This document shows positions 9,237 through 17,910 of a DNA stretch of 64,000 bases, in pieces. How positions within the stretch are numbered: position 1 is the first letter of the stretch; every line of letters begins with the position of its first letter. Below the pieces are notes generated by a model, which had not been told where the DNA came from, searched no databases, and worked only from the letters and a program-made list of their open reading frames with translations. The position numbers and the translations under genes were made by a program. This DNA comes from JAICJC01 sp963709425. Its GTDB lineage: Bacteria; Actinomycetota; Thermoleophilia; Gaiellales; JAICJC01. The stretch covers positions 62,001 through 126,000 of the forward strand of contig CAVPWG010000001.1 in the NCBI GenBank assembly GCA_963709425.1, written 5' to 3'.

Positions 9237-10791
9237 CTAGGAACCGGCGGCGCGGTGAAGGACGCTTCCGCCCCACTCCACGCGCTGGGCGCGGCCCTCG
9301 ATCACCTGACTGAAGCGCAGGCGTTCCGGGAGCCGGCCCTCGGCGGTCATCCATGCGAACCCGCCGTTCGGGTGCGGCGCGAGCGGTTTGTGGCCGTAGC
9401 CCGACGGCTCCGCTCCGAGGACGCCCCGGCAGACCGTCACCCGCATGGCCGGAAGCCACGGGTTGTGCGAGCGGTAGAGCCCGGGGAAGGCGTCCCAGTC
9501 CGGCGGGTGCGGGAACGTCGTCGGCCCGGCGTAGGAGTCCGCCGGATGCCACGTGTCGCCGAGGATCACGTGGTCGACGCGCCCGCCTTCGCTCCGGCCG
9601 AACCGCACGAACGACCCGGCCAGGTCGGGGTGGTCGGTCGTGTACTCGTCGGTCGCATGCTCGGCGAGCCCACCCGTCCTGCCGTTCGCCTCGATCCCGG
9701 CGGCCGTGACCGCGACCGGCCCGTACGTCCCGACGTACGGCATGAGGTCGGCGGCCGCGTCCGCGGGCGGGTCCGGGAGTGCCGCTCCCTCACTCGCCGC
9801 ACGGGCCAGGTCGAGCGCGTACTCGGCGACCGTCCGTGCGCCCCCCGGCCCGTTCGCGAGCGCGATGACGCCGATCCCGGCGTCCATGTCGCACAGCATC
9901 TGGGCGACATACCCGACCATGCCCCCGGAGTGGCCGACGATCTGGTGGCCGTCGCGGTCCGTGATCCAGACGCCCAGGCCGTAGGGGGAGCCCTCGTCGT
10001 CGGGAAGCCCGGCGATCATGCGGTCGAACCCGGTCGGCCGGCGGCCGAGCAGGTGGCGGACGTAGCGAGCCATGTCGGCGGCGGTCGAGACGATGCTCCC
10101 GGATGCCCCCTCGGACGGGGCGAACGGTGACGTTGCGAGCGGGACCCCAGGGTGCCACGGGATGTCCGGGCGAACGCTCTCGTGACCGTCGGCCAGATGG
10201 CAGCGATCCTCGGGGTGGATGTGCGCAAGCGAGTCGTGCATGCCGAGCGGCGCGAGCACGCGCCGTCTCACGAGCTCGGGAAACGGTATGCCCGTGACGG
10301 CCTCGAGGGCGAATCCGGCCGCGTCGTACCCGACGTTCGAGTACCAGAAACGGGTGCCGGGCTCCCACTCGGTCTCAGCCCCGGCCAGGTCCGCGACGAG
10401 GCCGAGCGAGGACGGCCCCGGGTCGCTGCCGAGAGGCAGGCCGGAACGGTGCATGAGCAGATGCCGGAGCGTGATGGTCCCGTGTTCGCCTCCGCACCTG
10501 AAACCAGGGCAGGTGCGTCACGAGCGGGTCGTCGAGCGCGAGGGCGCCCTCCGCCTCGAGTTGGAGCGCGCAGATCACGGCGAACGACTTCGAGATCGAA
10601 CCGATCTGGAACCGGTGGTCGGGGCCGAGCGGCGTCCCCGCCATGTCCGCGCTCCCGGCGACGAGGATCGTCTCGTTGCCCGTCCGATCCGTCACCGCGA
10701 CGGCGAGTCCCCGGGTGTCGAGAGCGCTGATCCGCGCCTCGGCGTGCGCACGAGCGCGCTCGGCGGCGTCAGAGCTCAGGAGCGGCGGCAC
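9237..10791 (-). pseudogene. Serine beta-lactamase-like hydrolase, one apparent frameshift
   Basis: Class C beta-lactamase/penicillin-binding-protein-fold esterase or peptidase family. The upstream frame (GTG 10791) has the SxxK nucleophile motif (SISKSFAV); the downstream frame has the YxN motif (WYSNVGYDAAG) and the HxG motif (VGHSGGMVGYV). The frames join in LPWFQV...GGEHGTITLRHLLMHRSGL if one base near 10490-10496 is removed; total length is 3n+1. All catalytic motifs would be intact in the joined protein of about 517 residues, which favours a sequencing indel or a very recent mutation. It is placed between rnj and ftsK. Confidence 0.75.
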
Positions 10792-10821
10792 GACGGTGAG
10801 CCTACCCCGGTGGTTCGGCTG

Positions 10822-12492
10822 CTAGACCTCTACGACAACGGGCAGCACCATCGGCCGCTTCCCGGTCTCGTGGGAGACCAGCTCGGCGAGGGCGTCGTGC
10901 AGCTCCTGCTGCACCAGGTGGACCTCGGTGGTGCGATGCGCCTGGCACTCCCTGAGCACGCGCTCCACCGCCTCGCGGGCCTGGTCGAGCAGGATGTTGC
11001 CGTCGTCCGAAGGCTCGATGAACCCGCGGGCGATGATCTCGGGCTCGGCGATCGGCTCGGCCGAGTCGGCGGCGATGGTGGCGACGACGATCAGGACGCC
11101 GTCCGACGCCAGGTGGCGGCGGTCGCGCAGGACGACGTCGCGCACCGACCCGACGTTCATGCCGTCGACCAGCGTGGTGCCGGCCTCGACCTGGCCGACG
11201 ACCGAGAGGCCGTCGGCGTCGAGCTCGAGCACCGTCCCGTTCTCGGCGATCCGCGTGGCGTGGGCCGGGACCCCGGCCTTCTCGGCGAGTCGAACGTGCG
11301 CCTGGAGCATCCGGTACTCGCCGTGGATCGGCATGAACGCGCGCGGCCGGACGGTCTCGATCATCGTCGAGAGGTCGTCGGCCGCCGCGTGCCCGGACGC
11401 GTTCACGTAGGTCGTGTCCTCGGTCAAGACGGTGGCCCCGAGCCGGCAGAGGCGGTTCACCGTCTCGTGCACCTTCACCTCGTTCCCGGGGATCGCCCGC
11501 GCCGACACGACGACCGTGTCGCTCGAGGAGATCTGCACGGCGGGATGGTCGCCGAACGCGATCCGGGTCAGCGCGGAGCGCGGCTCGCCCTGGCTGCCCG
11601 TGCACAGGATGAGCGTCTCGTGCGGCATGAACTCGTCGAGCCGGCGCGGCTTCACCACGAGATCGTCCGGCACGGTGGCGTAGCCGAGGTTACGGGCGAT
11701 GTTGAGGTTCCGGTTCATCGACCGCCCGATCACCGCCACCGTCCTCCCGCAGGCCGCGGCCGCGTCGATCACCTGCTGGATCCGATGGATGTGCGAGGCG
11801 AAGGACGTCACGATCACCCGGCCCGGGCTCTGGCGGACGATGTCGCGAAGCGCCGAGCCCACCGTTCGCTCGGACGGCGTCCGGCCCGGCCGCTCGGCGT
11901 TCGTCGAATCGGCCATGAGGAGCCCCACGCCGGTGTCACCGAGCTGGCGCAGGCGGTCGAGGTCGGTCGTGCGGCCGTCGATCGGGGTCTCGTCGAGCTT
12001 GAAGTCGCCGGTGTGGACGATCGCGCCGTGCTCGGTGTGCAGCACGACGGCAACCGCGTCGGGCACCGAGTGCGTCACGCGCACGAACTCGGCGTCGAAT
12101 GGGCCGACGCGGGTGCGACCGCCCTCCGGGTCGATCTCGACGAGCTCGGTGTGGACAAGCAGCCCGTGCTCGTCGAGCTTCGACTTCACCAGGCCGAGGG
12201 TCAGGCGTGTCCCCCACACCTCGGCCTGCGTGCCGATCTCGCGCAGGAGGTACGGCAGCGCGCCGATGTGATCCTCGTGGCCGTGCGTGAGGATGACCGC
12301 GTCGAGGATGTCCGCGTGCTCGGCGATGTAGGAGAAGTCGGGGAGCACAAGGTCGATCCCAAGGAGCTCGGAGCGCGGAAACGACAGCCCGGCGTCCACG
12401 AGGATCATGCGGCCGCCCAGCTCGAACGCGGTCATGTTCTTGCCCACCTCGCCCAGCCCGCCCAGCGGGATGATCCTGACCGGCTCAGGCAT
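10822..12492 (-). CDS. rnj: Ribonuclease J
   Basis: Metallo-beta-lactamase/beta-CASP ribonuclease with 5'-3' exo- and endonuclease activity in mRNA turnover and rRNA maturation. The zinc-binding motif HGHEDH is at about residues 70-75, the second His set appears at TGDFKLD, and the beta-CASP part carries TGSQGEP and MPIHGEYRML. Length 556 is normal. It is separated from dapA by 3 bases, an arrangement (dapA-rnj) common in Gram-positive bacteria. Confidence 0.96.
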   Translation of the reverse strand: MPEPVRIIPLGGLGEVGKNMTAFELGGRMILVDAGLSFPRSELLGIDLVLPDFSYIAEHADILDAVILTHGHEDHIGALPYLLREIGTQAEVWGTRLTLGLVKSKLDEHGLLVHTELVEIDPEGGRTRVGPFDAEFVRVTHSVPDAVAVVLHTEHGAIVHTGDFKLDETPIDGRTTDLDRLRQLGDTGVGLLMADSTNAERPGRTPSERTVGSALRDIVRQSPGRVIVTSFASHIHRIQQVIDAAAACGRTVAVIGRSMNRNLNIARNLGYATVPDDLVVKPRRLDEFMPHETLILCTGSQGEPRSALTRIAFGDHPAVQISSSDTVVVSARAIPGNEVKVHETVNRLCRLGATVLTEDTTYVNASGHAAADDLSTMIETVRPRAFMPIHGEYRMLQAHVRLAEKAGVPAHATRIAENGTVLELDADGLSVVGQVEAGTTLVDGMNVGSVRDVVLRDRRHLASDGVLIVVATIAADSAEPIAEPEIIARGFIEPSDDGNILLDQAREAVERVLRECQAHRTTEVHLVQQELHDALAELVSHETGKRPMVLPVVVEV

Positions 12493-12495
12493 TGC

Positions 12496-13386
12496 CTAGG
12501 CTCTCGCCAGGATGCCGGAGGCCTCGAGCGCTGCTGCCACGGCCCGGGTCTCGCCGGCGTCGGCCGAGACGAGCGGCAGCCGCAGGCCGCCGACCTCGTG
12601 CCCGAGCAGGTTGAGGGCGGCTTTGACAGGGATCGGGTTGGTCGTCACCGCGAGGCCGGCGTACAGGCCTTCGAGCGACTCGTCGACAGCGCGCGCCCCC
12701 GCCAGGTCGCCCTGGTGGGCCAGGTCGATCATGTGCCTGATCTGGCGCCCCGCGACGTGGGACGCGACGCAGATGCCACCGGCGCCTCCCAGCTCGAGAA
12801 ACGGCATCACAAGGTCGTCATTTCCGGCGTAGAGGACGAGCCCGGTCTCCTCGACGACCTGCCGGGCCTGGCCGAGGTCGGCGGTCGCCTGCTTCACGGC
12901 CACGACGTTCGGGATCCGCCCGAGCTCTGCGAGGACGTCCGGCTCGAGGTTCACCACCACTCGCTGGGGGATGTTGTAGACGATCACCGGCCGGCCGTCG
13001 GCGGCGTCGGCGATAGCCCGAAAGTGGGCGATGATGCCCGCCCGCGGCGGCTTCGAGTAGTAGGGCGTGACGACCAGGAAGCCGTCGACGCCGGTCGCGA
13101 GCGCGGATCGCGTCAGGGCGACCGAGTGGTGCGTGTCGTAGCTTCCGGTGTTGGCGATGACCGTCGCCCCGGCGCCCACCTCGGTGACGAGCGCCTCGAG
13201 CAGGTCGAGCTTCTCGCGATCCGTCACGGTCGGGCCCTCGCCCGTCGTGCCGCAGACCACGATCCCGTCGGAGCCGGTGTCGACCAGATGATGGGCGAGG
13301 CGCCGCGCTGCATCGAGATTCAGGGATCCGTCGGCCGCAAACGGTGTGACCATCGCCGTGAGCAGGGATCCGATGCCCGTTTGCAC
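12496..13386 (-). CDS. dapA: 4-hydroxy-tetrahydrodipicolinate synthase
   Basis: Condenses pyruvate with aspartate semialdehyde, the first step of diaminopimelate/lysine synthesis. Seen: the GTTGE substrate motif (about 46-50), catalytic Tyr in VVTPYYSKPP (about 132) and Schiff-base Lys in VVAVKQAT (about 159). The frame is open to 13452, but the GTG at 13386 gives a 296-residue protein of standard length. dapB lies one gene upstream in the same direction. Confidence 0.95.
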   Translation of the reverse strand: MQTGIGSLLTAMVTPFAADGSLNLDAARRLAHHLVDTGSDGIVVCGTTGEGPTVTDREKLDLLEALVTEVGAGATVIANTGSYDTHHSVALTRSALATGVDGFLVVTPYYSKPPRAGIIAHFRAIADAADGRPVIVYNIPQRVVVNLEPDVLAELGRIPNVVAVKQATADLGQARQVVEETGLVLYAGNDDLVMPFLELGGAGGICVASHVAGRQIRHMIDLAHQGDLAGARAVDESLEGLYAGLAVTTNPIPVKAALNLLGHEVGGLRLPLVSADAGETRAVAAALEASGILARA

Positions 13387-13432
13387 ACCGGGAGTGTACC
13401 GGAGGCTGCGGGGAGCGAGGTCGCCGTCGGGG

Positions 13433-14896
13433 TCAGCGCAGTGGCGTGACAAGCCCGCGCCCGAGCGACACCGCCGCGTCGACCAGGTCGTCGACGACGT
13501 CGGCCTCGGTGCGGTGGTTCACGAAGCAGGCCCGCAGGCTGTAGCGGCCGCCGAGCACCGCGTTCGACGGGAACGTGCGGCCGTCGCGCCGGATCTCGAT
13601 CATGAGCCGCTCGTTCAGCGCGTCGAGGGTCGCGTCATCGACGCCGTCCGGCGCATAGCGGAAGCAGGCGATCGAGAGCGTGACCGGGCACATCGGCTCG
13701 AGGTCGGGGTGCTGGCGGACGCGGGCGTCCAGGTAGCGGGCGAGGTCGACGTCGTGGGCGATCCGGCGGGCGTAGGCCTCGGTCCCGTGCGCCGCGAGCG
13801 ACATCCACACCTTGAGTGCGATGAATGCCCGCGACCACTGCGGCCCGAGCTCACCGATGTTGACGCCCCGGCCGGACATCTCGGCGTCCTCCTGCACATA
13901 GGCCGCGTCGATCGAGAACGCCGCCCGGAGCCTCTGGGGGTCTCGGGCCAGGAGGCACGCGCTGGCCTGGGGTGTGTAGAGCCACTTGTGCGGGTCAAAC
14001 GCGATCGAGTCGGCCCGCGCGATGCCGTCGAGCAGGGGCCCGAGCTGCGGCGAGAAGGCGGCCGCGCCGCCGTAGGCCGCATCGACGTGCAGCCACAGAT
14101 CGTGCCGCTCGCAGACGTCGGCGACGGCCGGGAGCGGGTCGATCGCGCCCGTGGCGGTGGTGCCGGCGGTCGCGACGACGCAGAAGGGCCTGAGACCCGC
14201 CGCGAGATCGTCTGCGATCGCGCGCTCGAGCTCGTCGACGCGCATCCGGAACCCGTCGTCGGTCGGGATCGAGCGCACGGCCCGCTCCCCCATTCCCATC
14301 ATGTCGGCCGCCTCGGCGATGGTGGCGTGGGCCTCCCCCGAGGCGTAGAGGACGAGACCCATGCCGTCGATTCCGTCGGCTCGCACGTCGCCGGGGGCGC
14401 GCGCGTCACGCGCGGCCTTGAGCGCGGTGAAGTTGGACGCCGCGCCGCCGCTCGTCATGAGGCCGCCGGCCCCGGCGGGAAGGCCGAAGCGCTCCGCCAT
14501 CCATCGCATCAGGTGCAGCTCGAGCTCGGTGGCACCTGCGGAGAGGCTCCAGCCGCCGACGTTCGGGTTGAGGCCCGCGGCGAGCAGGTCGGCAGCAGCG
14601 CCGGGCACGGTCCCCGATCCGGAGATATACGCGAGGAAGCCCGGATGGCCGCACAGCGCAGAGTGCTCGAACATGAGCGGTCGCAGGAGCGCGGCGATCT
14701 CGTCGGGCGGCAGCGGCGCCTCCGGGATCGGAAGCGACATCTCTGCCGCCACGTCGCCGGCCGCGGCCATCGGCGTCACCGGGAGCTCGCGCATCCGCTC
14801 GAGGAGCTCGGCCCACAGATCGAGCATGGCGCCGGTCAGCTCCCGGGCTTGGGCCGGGCCCCAGTCGAGGTCCCGGACCGGCTCCGGGCTCCTCAC
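13433..14896 (-). CDS. PLP-dependent group II decarboxylase (aromatic L-amino-acid decarboxylase-like)
   Basis: Group II pyridoxal-phosphate decarboxylase of 487 residues. The PLP-binding Lys lies in DPHKWLYTP (about residue 303), preceded by HVDAAYGG with the cofactor-contacting Asp; the N-terminal swap segment and the C-terminal small domain are both present. Family members act on tyrosine, tryptophan, DOPA, aspartate or 2,4-diaminobutyrate; the substrate cannot be told here. The GTG start at 14896 overlaps the dapB stop as GTGA, so it is translated with dapB. Confidence 0.9.
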   Translation of the reverse strand: MRSPEPVRDLDWGPAQARELTGAMLDLWAELLERMRELPVTPMAAAGDVAAEMSLPIPEAPLPPDEIAALLRPLMFEHSALCGHPGFLAYISGSGTVPGAAADLLAAGLNPNVGGWSLSAGATELELHLMRWMAERFGLPAGAGGLMTSGGAASNFTALKAARDARAPGDVRADGIDGMGLVLYASGEAHATIAEAADMMGMGERAVRSIPTDDGFRMRVDELERAIADDLAAGLRPFCVVATAGTTATGAIDPLPAVADVCERHDLWLHVDAAYGGAAAFSPQLGPLLDGIARADSIAFDPHKWLYTPQASACLLARDPQRLRAAFSIDAAYVQEDAEMSGRGVNIGELGPQWSRAFIALKVWMSLAAHGTEAYARRIAHDVDLARYLDARVRQHPDLEPMCPVTLSIACFRYAPDGVDDATLDALNERLMIEIRRDGRTFPSNAVLGGRYSLRACFVNHRTEADVVDDLVDAAVSLGRGLVTPLR

Positions 14897-15555
14897 AGGA
14901 GCGTCTCCAGGCCGACGGTCAGACCCGGCGGGAGGCTCCGGATGCGGCGGACGGCCAGGAGGATGCCGGGCACGAACGCCTCGCGCGAGGTCGTGTCGTG
15001 GCGGATGGTGAGCGTCTGGCCGGCCGCGCCGAAGATGACCTCCTGGTGGGCGAGGAGGCCGGGCAGGCGGACGGAATGGATCGGCGGGTCGCCGCCGATG
15101 CGCGCAGCCGTCGCGAGCGCCGTCCCGGAGGGGGCGTCGCGCTTCGTGTCGGCGTGGAGCTCGACGATCTCGCACCCCTCCATGAGCCGGCCCGCCTCCT
15201 CGGCGAACCGCATCATGAGGATCGCGCCGATCGCGAAGTTCGCCGCGTGGAAGAGCTGCACGCCGTGCCCGGCGGCGTGATCGCCGTAGCGGGCCAGGTC
15301 GGCGGGTGTCAGCCCCGTCGTCCCGAGGATGAGCGGCACGCCGGCCGAGATCGAGGTCTCGCATGCGGCAGCCGCGGCGTCGGGGATCGTGAAGTCGATC
15401 GCAACGTCGGCGCCGCGCTGCAGCACCTCGGTCAGGCTGACCCCGAGCGACGGCGCGGCCCGCCCCGCAAGCTCCAGGTCGTCGGCGGCCTCGATGGCCG
15501 CCGCGAGCCCTCGGCCCACGTTGCCCGTCGCGCCGGAGAGAGCAACCCTGATCAC
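14893..15555 (-). CDS. dapB: 4-hydroxy-tetrahydrodipicolinate reductase
   Basis: NAD(P)H-dependent reductase after DapA in the diaminopimelate pathway. It shows the nucleotide-binding GATGNVGR, IDFTIP, GTTGL, and the catalytic segment ELHADTKRDAPSGTA. The first His of the usual HH pair and the substrate Lys are kept, while the second His is Ala. At 220 residues it is slightly shorter than most homologues (about 240-270), mainly between the first two motifs. ATG at 15555. Confidence 0.92.
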   Translation of the reverse strand: MIRVALSGATGNVGRGLAAAIEAADDLELAGRAAPSLGVSLTEVLQRGADVAIDFTIPDAAAAACETSISAGVPLILGTTGLTPADLARYGDHAAGHGVQLFHAANFAIGAILMMRFAEEAGRLMEGCEIVELHADTKRDAPSGTALATAARIGGDPPIHSVRLPGLLAHQEVIFGAAGQTLTIRHDTTSREAFVPGILLAVRRIRSLPPGLTVGLETLL

Positions 15556-15572
15556 GGTCGGCGATGGTACCG

Positions 15573-16862
15573 CTACGCGGCCAGGGCGGGGTTCAGCAGC
15601 GCGACGGCCTCGGAGAAGCGCTCCTCGCTCGGGCCGATCGCCGCGGCCGAGAGCCGCTCCGGCGCGAAGAGCTGGCGGGCGAGCGCCGAGATCGCCTCGG
15701 GCTCGACGGCGTCGATCTCGGCGCAGATGCGGTCAAGTGACAGGATCTCCGTGTCGGTGAGCACCGACTTGCCGAGCCGGCTCGCGCGATTCGAGGTCGA
15801 CTCCATCGACAGCATGATGCGGCCCTTCAGGTTCTCCTTGGCCCGTGTGAGCTCGGCCGGCTCGAAGCGACCCTCCCCCATCCGCCCGAGCTGGTCGCTG
15901 ATGATGCGGACGCACTCGGCGAGGTTGTCCTCGCGGGTGCCGACGTAGACCCCGACCTGCCCTGTGTCGGCGTACTGCGAGCCGTACGTGTAGACCGAGT
16001 AGGCCATGCCGCGCTGCTCGCGGATCTCCTGGAAGAGGCGCGAGCTGGCCGAGCCGCCGAGCATCGAGTCAAGCAGCGACGCGGCGAACCTGCGCCGGTC
16101 GGATCGAGAGACGCCCAGCCCGCCGAGGCACAGGTGCACCTGCTCGGTGTCCTTGCGCTGGAAGACCGATCGGGGGGCCGCCTCGCCGACCCACACCGGG
16201 CGCACGCCGACCGCGTCGTCCGGCAGCTGTGACAGCGGCGCGAAACGGGTCTCGATCGCGTGGGCCAGTGGTTCGTGCTCCAGGTTCCCGGCCGCCGACA
16301 CGACGATGTTCGGGCCCACGTAGCGCGACCGGTGGTAGGCGCGGATGTCCTCGGCACTCGCTCCGGCCACGACCTCCGCCGACCCGATGACGGGCTTCCC
16401 GAGCGGATGTCCGGTGAAGACGGCCGAGGCGATCAGATCGTGGACGAGGTCCTGCGGCGTGTCCTCGTACATCGCGATCTCCTCCAGGACGACGTCGCGC
16501 TCGGAGTCCATCTCGCTCGGCTCGAACTGGGGCTGGAGCAGCATGTCGGCCATCACGTCGAGGGCCGTCTCGAGGTGCGCGTCGAGCACGCGCGCGTAGA
16601 CGACCGTGTACTCCTTGGCGGTCGCGGCGTTCAGCTCGCCGCCCAGGCCGTCGAAGATCTGGGCGATCTCCATGGCCGAGTAGCGGGCCGAGCCCTTGAA
16701 CAGGAGGTGCTCGATGAGGTGCGACACGCCCTCCTGCCCAGTCGTCTCGTCGCGCGACCCGGCACCGATCCAGATGCCGATGGCGACCGACCGCACCGAG
16801 GAGACGCGCTCGGTGACGATCCGCTCCCCGCCGTCCAGTGTCGTGACCGTGTATCGCTGCAT
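15573..16862 (-). CDS. M16-family zinc peptidase (mitochondrial processing peptidase-like)
   Basis: Pitrilysin-type protease of 429 residues. The inverted zinc motif HLIEH is at about residues 48-52, followed by the third ligand region in NAATAKEYTVVYARVL, and a second, inactive M16 half with QEIREQRGMAYSVYTY. The frame is open to 16928; the ATG at 16862 gives the usual short N-terminus before VTTLDGG. Homologues are regularly linked to pnp in Gram-positive bacteria, as here with egtD inserted between. Confidence 0.93.
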   Translation of the reverse strand: MQRYTVTTLDGGERIVTERVSSVRSVAIGIWIGAGSRDETTGQEGVSHLIEHLLFKGSARYSAMEIAQIFDGLGGELNAATAKEYTVVYARVLDAHLETALDVMADMLLQPQFEPSEMDSERDVVLEEIAMYEDTPQDLVHDLIASAVFTGHPLGKPVIGSAEVVAGASAEDIRAYHRSRYVGPNIVVSAAGNLEHEPLAHAIETRFAPLSQLPDDAVGVRPVWVGEAAPRSVFQRKDTEQVHLCLGGLGVSRSDRRRFAASLLDSMLGGSASSRLFQEIREQRGMAYSVYTYGSQYADTGQVGVYVGTREDNLAECVRIISDQLGRMGEGRFEPAELTRAKENLKGRIMLSMESTSNRASRLGKSVLTDTEILSLDRICAEIDAVEPEAISALARQLFAPERLSAAAIGPSEERFSEAVALLNPALAA

Positions 16863-16876
16863 GTGAGGGCGGAATG

Positions 16877-17851
16877 CTAGTTGCGCCAGGCGAGGGCGAC
16901 GCCGAAGCCCTCTGAGGGGTCTGTCCACCAGCGGCGCACGTCGAGCCCGGAGCCGGCCAGCTCCGCGCCCAGCCGGTCACGGCGGAACTTGGCCGCGATC
17001 TCGGTGTGGATCTCCTCGCCGGTGGCGAAGTCGACCCGCAGGTCGAGGTCGGCGATCGAGACGACCTGGGCCGACCGTGCACGAAGCCTGATGTCGACCC
17101 ATTCGTCGGCGGCGCTCCAGCGCGGGACGTGGTCGAAGTCCTCGGGGTCGAAGTCGGCCTTCAAGCGCTCGTTCACGACCCGCAGGACGTTGCGCGAGAA
17201 CTCCGCCGTGACGCCGCCCGGGTCGTCGTACGCGAGGAGGATGCGTTCCGGCGACTTCACGAGGTCGACGCCGAGGAGCAGCGTGTCTCCGGGGCCGAGC
17301 GCTCCGGCCAGGTCGTCGAGGACCTTCGCCCTCACCGCCGGCGTCAGGTTCCCGATGGTGCTTCCGAGGAACGCGACCATCCTCGTCCCGCCGCCGGGCA
17401 GCATCGCCAGATGGCGCTCGAAGTCCCCGACCACGGCGTGCACCCGGATCCCGGCGTACTCCTTCCCGATCGCGGCCGCCGCCTCACGCAGCGTCGCCTC
17501 GTCGACGTCGAACGGGACGAACCGCTCGAGCGTGCCCGCCGCCGACATCGCCGAGAGCAGCAGGCGGGTCTTGGCGCTCGTCCCCGAGCCCAGCTCGATC
17601 AGCGTGTCGGCGCCGGCGGCCCCGGCGATCTCGGGCGCGTGCGCCTCGAGGATCGCCCGCTCACAGCGCGTCAGGTAGTACTCGGGCAGGCGCGTGATGG
17701 CGTCGAAGAGCGCCGATCCGCGAGCGTCGTAGTGCCACTTGGGCGGCAGGTGCTTCGGCGTGGCGGTCAGGCCGCGGAGCACGTCGTCGCGGAACGCGGC
17801 GGCGATGTCGGCCGGACCGAAGTGGACGTCGATCGTGTACGCCTCGGACAC
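16877..17851 (-). CDS. egtD: L-histidine N-alpha-methyltransferase EgtD
   Basis: SAM-dependent trimethylation of histidine to hercynine, the first committed step of ergothioneine synthesis. The 324-residue protein has LIELGSGTSAKTR (SAM loop, about 84-96), VAFLGSTIGN and a C-terminal EIHTEIAAKF segment typical of EgtD. The GTG at 17851 starts MSEAYTID. The other pathway genes (egtA, egtB, egtC, egtE) are absent from the window, so the pathway must be completed elsewhere or the product is hercynine. Confidence 0.92.
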   Translation of the reverse strand: MSEAYTIDVHFGPADIAAAFRDDVLRGLTATPKHLPPKWHYDARGSALFDAITRLPEYYLTRCERAILEAHAPEIAGAAGADTLIELGSGTSAKTRLLLSAMSAAGTLERFVPFDVDEATLREAAAAIGKEYAGIRVHAVVGDFERHLAMLPGGGTRMVAFLGSTIGNLTPAVRAKVLDDLAGALGPGDTLLLGVDLVKSPERILLAYDDPGGVTAEFSRNVLRVVNERLKADFDPEDFDHVPRWSAADEWVDIRLRARSAQVVSIADLDLRVDFATGEEIHTEIAAKFRRDRLGAELAGSGLDVRRWWTDPSEGFGVALAWRN

Positions 17852-17910
17852 GAGATGTGCCTCGGGCGCCGGGCCCGTGTGAGCCCGGCGCCTCGACGGC
17901 CGACTGCGCC

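Noticed and set aside
10219..13449. Open plus-strand frame of more than 1000 codons opposite rnj and dapA
   Set aside because: It runs antisense to two unmistakable genes, has a His/Arg/Asp/Val-rich composition with no domain, and results from the high GC content leaving few stops.
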